A program made the translations under genes and the position numbers. Below the pieces are notes generated by a model. That model saw nothing but the letters and a program-made list of their open reading frames with translations. It was not told the origin of the DNA and ran no database searches. A stretch of 24,072 nt of DNA. Origin: Candidatus Gastranaerophilales bacterium (GTDB taxonomy: Bacteria; Cyanobacteriota; Vampirovibrionia; Gastranaerophilales; Gastranaerophilaceae). Each line of letters starts with the position of its first letter. Position 1 is the first letter of the stretch. Shown here one piece after another: positions 14,185 through 21,825 of the stretch. The DNA lies in contig UNSJ01000030.1 in NCBI GenBank assembly GCA_900548405.1, positions 1 to 24,072 of the forward strand, read 5' to 3'.

Positions 14185-14877
14185 TTATATTTCAAGGTTA
14201 GAATTTAATTCCACCTGTTTATGTTTCATATTTTTATTAATTTTCATACCTGTAACGAATTCTACATCAAATTCACGATTGCGTGCATTTTGTCCGATTA
14301 CAGAAGAATCCATTCTTAGTCGTTCTCTGATCACATTTCTATTCTTTTCCGTAGACATAAATCCGCTTTCTTTAAGCCATTTATTACCTTTGGATCTTGG
14401 CTCCGCATAGACGAAAATGTCAGAAGGCTCAGCTGAAGAATTGTTTTTTCTTTCAACATATCTTAAAAATTCAGTAAAAAGATTTTCTCGGCTTGCTTCT
14501 TTATTACCCTTGCCCCAAACCGTTAAATTTTTAAGCAATGGGATACCGCCGTCGGTAAAGTCTAAAATACCTGTCACCTGTTTACCGTTTTTTACGGCTA
14601 TATATACTCCGTCTTTTGCTTTTCCATCAAGCATTGAAGCCTTACGTAAAACATAGCTTACTGTATCGTTGACATTGTTTTTTTCTCTTACTCCATTAGC
14701 ATCTGAACGCTTTTTTGCATCGAGCTTTAATAATAAATTATCAATTAAGCTTTTATCAGATTTATTAATCGAATAAATATCAATCGAATTAACTTTAATT
14801 TTTTTATTAACCATTTTGGCGGTTCTCAAATGATTAGCCTGAAAATTTGGTGAATTATTTACCGTTTGTATTTGCAT
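14185..14877 (-). CDS. GNAT-like protein with N-terminal PNFQA motif
   Basis: A 230-residue protein. It begins MQIQTVNNSPNFQANHLRTA; short openings of this N-x-P-x-F-x-A kind recur on unrelated proteins of gut Gastranaerophilales, to my recollection, and have no agreed function. Residues about 85-185 resemble a weak GNAT acetyltransferase fold: DGVYIAVKNGKQVTGILDFT (central strands), LLKNLTVWGKGNKEASRENL (acetyl-CoA-loop region, not a clean R/Q-x-x-G-x-G/A), and FVYAEPRSKGNKWLKESGF, like the closing A-x-x-F/L-Y-x-x-x-G-F. The acetyl-CoA loop is degenerate, so activity is doubtful. A strong Shine-Dalgarno, AAAGGAGAAA, precedes the ATG. Upstream to 15023 lies a 146-nt divergent intergenic region. 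Confidence 0.65.
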   Translation of the reverse strand: MQIQTVNNSPNFQANHLRTAKMVNKKIKVNSIDIYSINKSDKSLIDNLLLKLDAKKRSDANGVREKNNVNDTVSYVLRKASMLDGKAKDGVYIAVKNGKQVTGILDFTDGGIPLLKNLTVWGKGNKEASRENLFTEFLRYVERKNNSSAEPSDIFVYAEPRSKGNKWLKESGFMSTEKNRNVIRERLRMDSSVIGQNARNREFDVEFVTGMKINKNMKHKQVELNSNLEI

Positions 14878-15023
14878 TTTTTATTTCTCCTTTAGATATA
14901 TTCTATTTAAAACATATAAAAAAAAGTTTTGCCATTTATTAAAAAATTATCAAACTATATTCCTCAGTTTACTGATGCACTATTATTCTATTAAAGTTTT
15001 ACTTTTTTAAAAGGAGGAAAATT

Positions 15024-15761
15024 ATGTTTGATGAAGATAAAGACAACGAAGAAGAAATTCTTGATGTAGAAGTTTGCGAAGTTTGCACTCCGCGTGAACC
15101 TAAAAAAATTCTTATGGTAGTAACAAGCGCCGATAAGTTTGATGACCATCACAAAACAGGTGTATGGTTTGAGGAATTTGCTGTTCCTTATTTAGATTTT
15201 TTAAATAACGGTTACATTGTTACTGTCGCATCTCCAAAAGGCGGTGCTGCACCTATTGATCCAAGAAGTGAACATATTTTAGAAAATATTAAATGGAAAG
15301 AAGTAAAAAAAGCCCTTAATGATACAGTTCCTATCAATACCGTTGACTTTACATTGTATGATGCGCTGGTATTACCCGGAGGTCACGGACCAATTCTTGA
15401 CCTATATAAGGATCAGGATTTAGCTGAAATAATAAGAGATTTCAGCAAACGCCATAAACTTATTGCAGCAATTTGCCACGGACCTGCAGGATTGTTATCA
15501 GCAAAAACAGATGAAAATATCCCGTTTGTAAACGGTAGAAAAGTAACTGCTTTCACTAACGATGAAGAAGCCGAAGCAAAAATGAATAATCTTGTACCTT
15601 TCTTTGTTGAAGATGCATTGAAAGATGCAGGAGCGTTTTTTATGCAGGAGCCTGAAGGCGAAATAAATGTTATAGAAGATGATAATTTAATTACCGCCCA
15701 GAATTATCAATCAAGCGAACAATTTGCACAAGCTATTATAAATTATTTAGACCGCGAATAG
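15024..15761 (+). CDS. DJ-1/PfpI family protein, Hsp31-like
   Basis: A 245-residue class-1 glutamine-amidotransferase-fold protein of the Hsp31 type, a group with glyoxalase III (methylglyoxal to lactate), deglycase or chaperone activities. The nucleophile is C151 in the elbow AAICHGPAGLL, with H152 next to it. The acidic partner is E50 in TGVWFEEFAVPY. YDALVLPGGHGPILDLYKD (112-130) is the preceding strand and loop. The first 28 residues are an unusual acidic extension containing C18-x-x-C21, whose role is unknown. A strong Shine-Dalgarno (AAAAGGAGGAAA) precedes the ATG, and the stop codon lies inside its own terminator hairpin. It is probably a cytoplasmic stress-defence enzyme. Confidence 0.9.
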   Translation: MFDEDKDNEEEILDVEVCEVCTPREPKKILMVVTSADKFDDHHKTGVWFEEFAVPYLDFLNNGYIVTVASPKGGAAPIDPRSEHILENIKWKEVKKALNDTVPINTVDFTLYDALVLPGGHGPILDLYKDQDLAEIIRDFSKRHKLIAAICHGPAGLLSAKTDENIPFVNGRKVTAFTNDEEAEAKMNNLVPFFVEDALKDAGAFFMQEPEGEINVIEDDNLITAQNYQSSEQFAQAIINYLDRE

Positions 15762-15772
15762 CGGTCTTTTTT
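15749..15772 (+). terminator. Terminator overlapping the stop codon of the DJ-1 gene
   Basis: AGACCGC-GAATA-GCGGTCT followed by T6. The stop TAG is split between loop and stem (15759-15761). Confidence 0.92.
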
Positions 15773-15827
15773 ATTGCAACGGTTGTAATTTCTTATCCCT
15801 CAATTCAATGATTTTTCTATAAAATGT

Positions 15828-15856
15828 TTGAAATTTTCAATAAAAAGTTGTATACT
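15828..15856 (+). promoter_or_regulatory. Promoter of the DAACS symporter gene
   Basis: -35 TTGAAA (15828-15833), a 17-nt spacer and -10 TATACT (15851-15856), giving an mRNA leader of about 33 nt with the AAGAGG ribosome-binding site. Confidence 0.75.
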
Positions 15857-15895
15857 TAACAGGTAACTATTGAGAAGAATAAAAGAGGTCATTAT

Positions 15896-17218
15896 ATGAA
15901 ATTACACATGCAAATTCTAATTGCGCTGGGACTTGGAATTAAGCGTAACTGGCATATTTTCTTCGGGATTATTCTCGGGATTATTGTCGGAATTTTCTTA
16001 CACGGGCACGAATATCCGCTCGTTTCAACCGTTTTAACATTCATTGGTCAAGTGTTTATCAGATTAATTCAGATGGTTGTTATACCGCTTGTTGTTTCCG
16101 CTATCATAATCGGGATTACAAGCGTGGGTGATAATAAACAGCTCGGTAAATTCGGTACAAAGATGATTGTTTATTACGGAATAATTACAGCTGCAGCAGT
16201 AGCAATAGGTGCTGCATTGGCACTTATTTTGCAACCGGGACTCGGGGCTGCGCATTATATTACAGAAAATGCGGCAGGTGAAGTTCAAGCGTCTGTTGCA
16301 ACAGCAATGGCTCAACAGCAAGGTAATATTTTAAATATCTTTTTGGGATTTATTCCTAACAATCCGATACATTCATTCGCGGCAGGCGATATGGTTCCTA
16401 TTATCGTGTTTGTTTTAATATTTGCAATCGCTCTTGCTAAAGTAGGCGATGTAAACAGACCTATTGTATCATTCTTTGAATCTGTATTTGCAGCTACTAT
16501 GAAAATTACCGATTGGATTATGTTCTTTGCAGCACCAGGTGTGTTTGCATTAACAGCAAGTGCAGTTTCAAGCTTTGGCATTGATATTTTTGCAAGTATT
16601 TCTAAATATTTACTTGTATTATTCATAGGGTTTATGTTACAGCTTTGTGTAGTTTATCCGCTATTTTTAAAATTCTTCTCAAAAGTAAATATCGGAATGC
16701 TGTATTCTGCTATTGCAGAAGCTATGATGGTAGCTTTCGGAACAGCAAGTTCATCAGCTACTTTACCTTTAACAATTGCATGCTGCGAAAAACGCGGTAT
16801 CTCACATAAAATTTCTAGCTTTGTTCTTCCATTGGGTGCAACTTTAAATATGGATGGCACAGCACTTCTTCAAACAGTTGCGGTAATCTTCTTAGCTCAG
16901 GCATACGGCGTTGCTTTAACACCGTTCTTAATCATTCAAATTTGTCTTCTTGCAATGATAGCATCTTCAACTTGTGCGGGAATTCCGGGGGCAGGCTTGA
17001 TTACAATTGCTTTAATTCTTAACGGTATGGGATTAAGCCCTGAACAGTTAGTTGCAGGTTTTGCATTCCTGTTCACTATTGAAAGAGTTACTGATATGAT
17101 GAGAACTCTTGTCAACGTAACATCTGATGCAGTTGTTGTTGCAGCTATTGCTGATAACGAAAACGAAATTAATTATGATTTGCTGAACAATCCTGCGGCT
17201 TACGAGGAAATAGCATAA
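15896..17218 (+). CDS. Dicarboxylate/amino acid:cation symporter (DAACS)
   Basis: A 440-residue inner-membrane carrier of the GltP/DctA/EAAT family. The conserved elements are the first hairpin loop GTASSSATLPL, the TM7 motif NMDGT, the second hairpin loop GIPGAG, and TM8 TDMMRTLVNVTSD. In TM8 D400, R403, T404, N407 and D411 correspond to substrate and cation ligands D394, R397, T398, N401 and D405 of GltPh. Retention of the arginine (R403) points to an acidic substrate such as glutamate, aspartate or a C4-dicarboxylate rather than a neutral amino acid; the exact choice cannot be read. The start has AAGAGG 9 nt upstream. It is monocistronic, with its own promoter and terminator. Confidence 0.93.
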   Translation: MKLHMQILIALGLGIKRNWHIFFGIILGIIVGIFLHGHEYPLVSTVLTFIGQVFIRLIQMVVIPLVVSAIIIGITSVGDNKQLGKFGTKMIVYYGIITAAAVAIGAALALILQPGLGAAHYITENAAGEVQASVATAMAQQQGNILNIFLGFIPNNPIHSFAAGDMVPIIVFVLIFAIALAKVGDVNRPIVSFFESVFAATMKITDWIMFFAAPGVFALTASAVSSFGIDIFASISKYLLVLFIGFMLQLCVVYPLFLKFFSKVNIGMLYSAIAEAMMVAFGTASSSATLPLTIACCEKRGISHKISSFVLPLGATLNMDGTALLQTVAVIFLAQAYGVALTPFLIIQICLLAMIASSTCAGIPGAGLITIALILNGMGLSPEQLVAGFAFLFTIERVTDMMRTLVNVTSDAVVVAAIADNENEINYDLLNNPAAYEEIA

Positions 17219-17239
17219 CACTAAGTTAAATTATTATTG

Positions 17240-17273
17240 ACAAAACCCCGTTTATTTACGGGGTTTTGTTATT
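17240..17273 (+). terminator. Terminator of the symporter gene
   Basis: A 12-bp perfect stem, ACAAAACCCCGT / ACGGGGTTTTGT, with loop TTATTT and a U-rich tail. Confidence 0.92.
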
Positions 17274-17289
17274 AAAAGGACAATCACAA

Positions 17290-17637
17290 ATGAATAATCG
17301 AAAATTTGGCGATGCAGGAGAAGATTTAGCATGCCGGTATCTTGAAAAACAGGGATATGAAATTTTAGAAAGAAACAAGCATTATTCAAAATTCTGCGAA
17401 ATTGATATAATTGCAAAATTTAAAAAAACGGTTGTTTTTGTAGAAGTTAAAACACGCAAAACCGACAGCTTCGGCACTCCCTTAGAAGCAATTACAAAAA
17501 CAAAATACGAAAACATTAAAAAAGGTGTTCAATTTTATCTTTCCGAGAACAGAATTAAAGATCACAGAATTGATGTTATAGGGATTACTTTAAAGCCCGA
17601 AGTTAATATAGTTCATTTAAAAAACATCAGTCGATAG
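17290..17637 (+). CDS. yraN: YraN family (UPF0102) nuclease-like protein
   Basis: A 115-residue protein starting MNNRKFGDAGEDLACRYLEK. The ATG at 17290 is chosen over an upstream in-frame start at 17266 because it follows an AAAAGGA ribosome-binding site and the family begins there; the upstream codon lies in the preceding terminator. The Holliday-junction-resolvase-like core is visible: G-x-x-G-E-x-x-A (E13), CEIDIIAKFKKTVVFVEVKT with D39, E52 and K54, equivalent to the restriction-enzyme-fold D...E-x-K. Catalytic activity of YraN is not well established. The last 11 nt overlap the end of the converging glycosyltransferase gene. Confidence 0.92.
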   Translation: MNNRKFGDAGEDLACRYLEKQGYEILERNKHYSKFCEIDIIAKFKKTVVFVEVKTRKTDSFGTPLEAITKTKYENIKKGVQFYLSENRIKDHRIDVIGITLKPEVNIVHLKNISR

Positions 17638-18475
17638 GCGGAATATTAAACTTATTCTCCACATAAACAAGTCTTCCGTCTTTAAGCATTTCTTTGTAAT
17701 TGTTTTCATCATATGCATTTAAAAATGAATTAATGCTGTCAGAGTTAAGTAAAGCACTGGAGTTTTCAAGCTTACGCTTTTTATTTTTACGCACACCTGT
17801 ATAATGATGCATTACAAGATTGTGCGCAAACCAGTAGCGATTAAAAAGTTTTATTGCAATCTTTCTTGTGGCATCAATATGGCAAAATAAATTTTTATTT
17901 GCTTTTACATCGGTTTTTGATTTTGAGTTTACTCTATAAATAAACGGAACATAATATTTCCCGACAACAGTAGAACGATAGTTTACTGCAAAATAATCCT
18001 CTATTATGCAAGCACTGTGCGTTATGAATCTTTTGTAGATAAATTCTTTTGCTGCTTTAAACTCCTCTTGGTCATAGAATTCATCACAATCCATCATTAA
18101 AAAATGAGAACAACCTGCTTTTATAACAGCTTTCAATCCTAAATTTCTTTTATTTACCTCATTTTGCTGAGGCGTAAGGTTAAAATCAGGCTCGAAAAAT
18201 ATAATCTCATCTATTAATCCCTTTTCTTTTAACTGCATCAACAAAATTTCCAAATTCTCGTCACAATCTATGCCGTACCAGGATTTTTTCTGCCATACAA
18301 CATTAATATAATCTGCATTTTCTCTCACTGATTTTATAGATGCTTCAAGCAGTTCCTCACCATCCCATACACTATATGAAATCCCAAGTTTTGCTTTTGC
18401 AGGATCAGTGATTAAATTGAAAGATTTCAAGACACTTAATACAATATTTTTCAACAATTTGTTTAATTTCGGCAT
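17627..18475 (-). CDS. Glycosyltransferase (GT-A type, family-2-like)
   Basis: A 282-residue putative glycosyltransferase. After a basic N-terminus it has the opening strand LGISYSVWDGEELLEASIKS, a helix-turn with NEVNKRNLGLKAVIKAGCSH, and the metal/nucleotide-sugar DxD motif FLMMDCDEFYD (D129, D131). A late HHYTGVRKNKKRK segment is like the acceptor-side region of related enzymes. There is no signal peptide or clear membrane helix. Donor and acceptor are unknown; a role in surface polysaccharide or glycoprotein is likely. It starts 3 nt after the recF stop without a ribosome-binding site, so it is probably translationally coupled to recF, an unusual partner. Confidence 0.78.
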   Translation of the reverse strand: MPKLNKLLKNIVLSVLKSFNLITDPAKAKLGISYSVWDGEELLEASIKSVRENADYINVVWQKKSWYGIDCDENLEILLMQLKEKGLIDEIIFFEPDFNLTPQQNEVNKRNLGLKAVIKAGCSHFLMMDCDEFYDQEEFKAAKEFIYKRFITHSACIIEDYFAVNYRSTVVGKYYVPFIYRVNSKSKTDVKANKNLFCHIDATRKIAIKLFNRYWFAHNLVMHHYTGVRKNKKRKLENSSALLNSDSINSFLNAYDENNYKEMLKDGRLVYVENKFNIPPID

Positions 18476-18478
18476 AAA

Positions 18479-19582
18479 TTATTTTATATCTCCGTTTTCA
18501 ATATTATAAATTTTTACATCTTTAAGAAATTCATCTTCAAACAGAATTGTGTCAACAGAAGTTATGATTGTCTGTGTATCTGAATTTATTGATTTTAAAA
18601 GATAATTTTGTCTTAAATCATCAAGTTCTGCAAGCACATCATCAAGTAAAAGAACAGGCTCATCACCGGTTTTAGATGTAATTATATCAAGTTCTGACAG
18701 CTTTAAGGCAAGAACAATTGTTCTTTGCTGCCCCTGTGATGCAAATTTTGTCGCTTCATTGTTATTTATATAAAAAATAATATCATCTCTATGAGGTCCG
18801 ACGCAAGCCTGTCCCCGCCTCATTTCTTCCTGCTTTCGCTCATCAAGCGATGCTTTAAATGCAGATGCAATATCTTCAAGCTCTTGTTCATTTGATAAAA
18901 AAGAACATTCATAGTCAATTTTCAATTCTTCGGTTTCGCTGATTATGCGATGCTTTTCTTTTGCAATTTTCTCAATTTCTTTTAAAAACTTCTTTCTCAA
19001 ATAAATTATGTTACTTCCTGCAATAACAAGCTGCTCGTTATAAACTTCAAGCAATGTATCATTTGAATTACCTGTTTTTAGGTAATCTTTCAGAAGATTA
19101 TTTTTTTGTATTCTAATCTTATCGTATTTTGAAAGTCTGTCATCATAAGCAGGATAAACCTGAGAGATTGCTCTATCAAGCCAGTCACGCCTGTCAGAAG
19201 GGTTTCCGCGAAGAAGCAACAAGTCTGCAGTTGAAAATAATACTGTTTTTAACACAGTTTTAAAATTTTTCGGAGTTGTCTTAACCTTATTTATCTTAAG
19301 CTCACGTTTTTTTTCAGACGTATAAACATAATCAAGTTCAATATCCGTATTTGATTTAATCAAATTGGCATTTATCTCTGCCTGTTCTGCATCAAAGTTA
19401 ATGAGTTCTATATTATTTGAGGTTCTGGGACTTTTTAAAACCGATAAAAAATAAATACTCTCGAGAATGTTAGTTTTTCCCTGAGCATTCTTTCCGATTA
19501 TTAAAACTTTATTTGAACTTAAATCCAGCTTTAAATCCTTGCAGTTTCTGTAATTAGTGAGTTTTATATCCCTTAATCTCAT
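18479..19582 (-). CDS. recF: DNA replication/repair protein RecF
   Basis: A 367-residue SMC-like ATPase that helps load RecA at gaps in the RecF(O)R pathway. Walker A is GKNAQGKT (30-37), the ABC signature is SQGQQRTIVLALKLSEL, and Walker B is PVLLLDDVLAELD; the region between them is coiled. The start is placed at the ATG giving MRLRDIKLTNYRN, the usual RecF beginning. An in-frame ATG 18 nt upstream is embedded in the -10 box and is rejected. TATAAT ends 6 nt before the chosen ATG, so the mRNA is probably leaderless. The gene is away from dnaA, dnaN and gyrB, at least within this window. Confidence 0.95.
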   Translation of the reverse strand: MRLRDIKLTNYRNCKDLKLDLSSNKVLIIGKNAQGKTNILESIYFLSVLKSPRTSNNIELINFDAEQAEINANLIKSNTDIELDYVYTSEKKRELKINKVKTTPKNFKTVLKTVLFSTADLLLLRGNPSDRRDWLDRAISQVYPAYDDRLSKYDKIRIQKNNLLKDYLKTGNSNDTLLEVYNEQLVIAGSNIIYLRKKFLKEIEKIAKEKHRIISETEELKIDYECSFLSNEQELEDIASAFKASLDERKQEEMRRGQACVGPHRDDIIFYINNNEATKFASQGQQRTIVLALKLSELDIITSKTGDEPVLLLDDVLAELDDLRQNYLLKSINSDTQTIITSVDTILFEDEFLKDVKIYNIENGDIK

Positions 19583-19588
19583 AATGAA

Positions 19589-19594
19589 ATTATA
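19589..19594 (-). promoter_or_regulatory. -10 box of recF
   Basis: Consensus TATAAT on the minus strand, ending 6 nt before the recF ATG at 19582. The -35 is poor (ATTAAG at 17-nt spacing). Confidence 0.5.
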
Positions 19595-19667
19595 CCCCAA
19601 ATAAATGATTTCTTAATTATATATAGACTATTGTTAAAATTTTTTAGTAGTATTATAAGGAATTAAT

Positions 19668-19922
19668 ATGTTACCTATTATTTCAGAAGAGAATGCAGCA
19701 ATAGCTTTTAGTGAAATTTTCAAAGATGTACCCGAATGGCGCAAAAAAATGATTCACTACTTAAAGGAAGAAAATCCTGAAATTAACACAGCTATTATAG
19801 AAGCTGCTAATAAAACCGACTTAGATCCGAAAGCGGTAGCTTTAGGTGCATATATGACATACAGCCTTATAGAACTTGCTATGAAAGAGAATGATTCATT
19901 AATGAATTTCCAGGAAGGATAA
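19668..19922 (+). CDS. Hypothetical 84-residue protein upstream of pilT
   Basis: A small, mostly helical, acidic soluble protein starting MLPIISEENAAIAFSEIFKD, with an EWRKKMIHYLKEENPEIN helix in the middle and LGAYMTYSLIELAMKE near the end. The Shine-Dalgarno is AAGGA, 7 nt before the ATG. It is separated from pilT by only 4 nt and the pilT ribosome-binding site AGGAAGG lies in its last codons, so the two are surely co-transcribed and probably coupled. I do not recognise the family. The position suggests an accessory role with the PilT motor, which is inference only. Confidence 0.8.
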   Translation: MLPIISEENAAIAFSEIFKDVPEWRKKMIHYLKEENPEINTAIIEAANKTDLDPKAVALGAYMTYSLIELAMKENDSLMNFQEG

Positions 19923-19926
19923 AACT

Positions 19927-20994
19927 ATGCTGATTGAAGAACTTTTAGAAAAATTGGTTGCCGATGGCGGCTCTGACTTGCACATTTCCAGCGGATTACC
20001 ACCGGCTGCACGTATAGACGGTAAACTTACAAGATATGATTACCCGCCTTTAAGCCCTGATGACGTTGAAACACTTTTGTTCCCTATGTTATCAAACGAG
20101 CAAAGACGTACTTTGGAACAAAACTGGGAACTTGACTTTTCATACGGTATTGAAGGCTTAAGCCGTTTCAGGGTTAACTTCTATAAAGATAAAGGCAATT
20201 ATGCAGCTGCATTCAGAACAATTACTTCAATTGTTCCATCATTTGATAAACTCGGCTTACCTGAAATTGTCAGAAAAACAGCTGATAAACCGCGTGGATT
20301 GGTTCTTGTAACAGGTCCTACCGGTTCAGGTAAATCTACAACACTAGCGGCAATGATTGACTATATTAACTCAAACAGAGCAGAACACATTCTGACAATT
20401 GAAGATCCGATAGAATTCGTTCACACTTCAAAACAAAGTATTATTCACCAGCGTGAATTAGGTATGGATACCCGTTCTTTCGCAAACGCATTGAAGTCAG
20501 CACTCCGTGAAGACCCTGATATCATTCTGGTAGGTGAGATGCGTGACCATGAAACTATCGCTTTGGCATTGACAGCCGCTGAAACAGGTCACTTAGTTTT
20601 CGGAACACTTCACACGTCTTCAGCTGCTCAAACTATTGACCGTATCATCGACGTATTCCCTGAAGGTCAGCAGCAACAAATCCGTGTACAGCTTGCAAAC
20701 TCTCTTGTAGCTGTATTTTCACAAACTCTTTTACAAAAAATTCAGCCTGACGGAACTAAAAAAGGTCGTGTAATGGCTCAGGAAATAATGTTGGTAACTC
20801 CTGCTATTGCTAACCTTATCCGAGAAGCAAAAGCTGCTCAAATTTATTCTACAATCCAAATGAACCAGGCTATCGGTATGCAGACACTGGAAATGGCTCT
20901 TGCAGGATTGTATAAGCAAAACTTAATCACTATTGAAGATGCGCTTCAACGTTCTTCAAGACCCGATGAACTTAAACGCTTAATGAGTCAATAA
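19927..20994 (+). CDS. pilT: Type IV pilus retraction ATPase PilT
   Basis: A 355-residue secretion-type ATPase that drives pilus retraction and twitching. Walker A is GPTGSGKST (130-138), the Asp box is TIEDPIE (157-163), Walker B is DPDIILVGEMRD (196-207, catalytic E204), and the His box is HLVFGTLHT (222-230). The C-terminal AIRNLIRE-type motif needed for retraction is present as AIANLIRE (293-300). Length and N-terminal PAS-like part (LEKLVADGGSDLHISSGLPP) are normal for PilT rather than PilB. Its substrates may include the four pilin-like proteins in this window. No pilB, pilC or pilQ is nearby. Confidence 0.96.
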   Translation: MLIEELLEKLVADGGSDLHISSGLPPAARIDGKLTRYDYPPLSPDDVETLLFPMLSNEQRRTLEQNWELDFSYGIEGLSRFRVNFYKDKGNYAAAFRTITSIVPSFDKLGLPEIVRKTADKPRGLVLVTGPTGSGKSTTLAAMIDYINSNRAEHILTIEDPIEFVHTSKQSIIHQRELGMDTRSFANALKSALREDPDIILVGEMRDHETIALALTAAETGHLVFGTLHTSSAAQTIDRIIDVFPEGQQQQIRVQLANSLVAVFSQTLLQKIQPDGTKKGRVMAQEIMLVTPAIANLIREAKAAQIYSTIQMNQAIGMQTLEMALAGLYKQNLITIEDALQRSSRPDELKRLMSQ

Positions 20995-21023
20995 AAAAAA
21001 GGAACCTTTTCGGTTCCTTTTTT
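20993..21023. terminator. Bidirectional terminator between pilT and pilin 3
   Basis: AAAAAGGAACC-TTTTC-GGTTCCTTTTTT: a 6-bp GC-containing stem extended by A-T pairs, with T-runs on both strands. It serves both converging genes. Confidence 0.92.
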
Positions 21024-21026
21024 ATA

Positions 21027-21704
21027 TCAGTAAGTCATCTGCCAGTTATCGTTTAAGATTTTACCGAAACATCCCCACCATTCTCCTCCTGTTGTTTGAT
21101 TAGCACAAGTATTAGTATAAGTTGCTTCTCTTTCATCCTTAGTAGGCGGAGTTGTTGAACTGACATAAGGTGTAGCTCTATCATCCAATGTACCGTCAAT
21201 ATAGATTTGAATTGCAAATGCATCTCTTCCTACAATATTCGGACCTTTACGCCCGTTTGTATCAATATAAAACTGAATATTATCATCTCTTGCAGAAAGC
21301 ATTACTGCTGCACCGCTTGCTAGAACGTAATGATTATAGGCAGTTGAGTTAAATAGTGCACCTTTACTAACACCGTTAAGCCCCTTATATTCATCAGCAA
21401 AACAAGGTAAATATTCAGTTCCGCAATCCTGAATCACTTTATAATATTTTTTTACAAACTCATCAATAGCGTCATTTGATAATAATCCTGCTTCTTTAAT
21501 GTTTATGGCGTTTCTATCGTTAACATACTGAATAATCGCCTGAGAAGTTTCATTGTATACCTTATGGAGCTGTGCAACATAACTCTGCCTTTGATAATTC
21601 TGCATCAAAGACGGAACTGTCATTGCGGAAACCACTCCAATAATGCCTAGTGTAACCAATACTTCTGCGAGAGTAAATCCGAAACGGCGTTGACTGTTCA
21701 ACAT
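21027..21704 (-). CDS. Type IV pilin-like protein 3, candidate phase-variable
   Basis: From the ATG at 21704 this is a 225-residue prepilin: leader MLNSQRRFG, then FTLAEVLVTLGIIGVVSAM (Glu+5 is E14). The body has LHKVYNETSQAIIQYVNDRN, a DCGTEYLPCF disulphide-type pair, the motif DTNGRKGPNIVGRD, and a tail CFGKILNDNWQMTY shared with pilin 4. The ATG used here has no properly spaced Shine-Dalgarno. A much better start, with AAAGGAAG and its own promoter, lies at 21796 but is out of frame by one base because of a run of ten G. With eight or eleven G the two join into one 256-residue frame (see 21705-21796). It belongs to a different subfamily from pilins 1 and 2. Confidence 0.82.
   Translation of the reverse strand: MLNSQRRFGFTLAEVLVTLGIIGVVSAMTVPSLMQNYQRQSYVAQLHKVYNETSQAIIQYVNDRNAINIKEAGLLSNDAIDEFVKKYYKVIQDCGTEYLPCFADEYKGLNGVSKGALFNSTAYNHYVLASGAAVMLSARDDNIQFYIDTNGRKGPNIVGRDAFAIQIYIDGTLDDRATPYVSSTTPPTKDEREATYTNTCANQTTGGEWWGCFGKILNDNWQMTY
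21662..21680 (-). repeat. 19-bp direct repeat encoding GFTLAE, copy at the pilin 3 signal
   Basis: GGATTTACTCTCGCAGAAG, identical to 21722-21740 and offset by exactly 60 bp (20 codons). The synonymous codons are identical, suggesting a DNA duplication rather than convergent motifs. Confidence 0.9.
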
Positions 21705-21721
21705 GGCAACGTGCGTAGCAC

Positions 21722-21740
21722 CTTCTGCGAGAGTAAATCC
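21722..21740 (-). repeat. 19-bp direct repeat encoding GFTLAE, upstream copy
   Basis: Second exact copy of the segment at 21662-21680. Here GFTLAE is followed by GATHVA rather than the hydrophobic helix, so by itself it could not anchor a pilin. Confidence 0.9.
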
Positions 21741-21765
21741 TTTACGGTTGGAGCTTAAACGGTTG

Positions 21766-21775
21766 CCCCCCCCCC
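21766..21775 (-). repeat. Homopolymer of ten G (C on the plus strand)
   Basis: A run of ten identical G-C pairs in an AT-rich genome, about 20 nt inside the predicted 5' coding region of pilin 3. It is by far the longest G or C run in the window. Tracts of this length are prone to slipped-strand mispairing and also to sequencing error. Confidence 0.95.
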
Positions 21776-21825
21776 GATGTGACTAAATTTTCTCATAATT
21801 GCTTCCTTTCGTTATTAACATTATC

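Larger units (their letters stand above)
21705..21796 (-). other. Out-of-frame 5' extension of pilin 3 with poly-G tract
   Basis: The minus strand starts at ATG 21794-21796, 7 nt after AAAGGAAG. It reads MRKFSHI into G10 and, as given, stops after MRKFSHIGGGATV. With nine G it stops as MRKFSHIGGGQPFKLQP. With eight or eleven it stays open: MRKFSHIGGG(G) then NRLSSNRKGFTLAEGATHVA, continuing in frame into MLNSQRRFGFTLAEV of pilin 3. The open frame carries two GFTLAE motifs exactly 20 codons apart. Only one of the three tract phases gives a full-length product from the strong start. Confidence 0.7.

Noticed and set aside
17237..17242. TTGACA as a -35 for yraN
   Set aside because: It overlaps the 5' arm of the symporter terminator, and no -10-like sequence lies 16-18 nt downstream.
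17266..17289. Upstream start for YraN
   Set aside because: It lies at the 3' edge of a terminator; the AAAAGGA site and family start point both indicate 17290.
19583..19600. ATG 18 nt upstream as the recF start
   Set aside because: It overlaps the TATAAT box and adds MGYNFI before the normal RecF beginning MRLRDIKLTNYRN.
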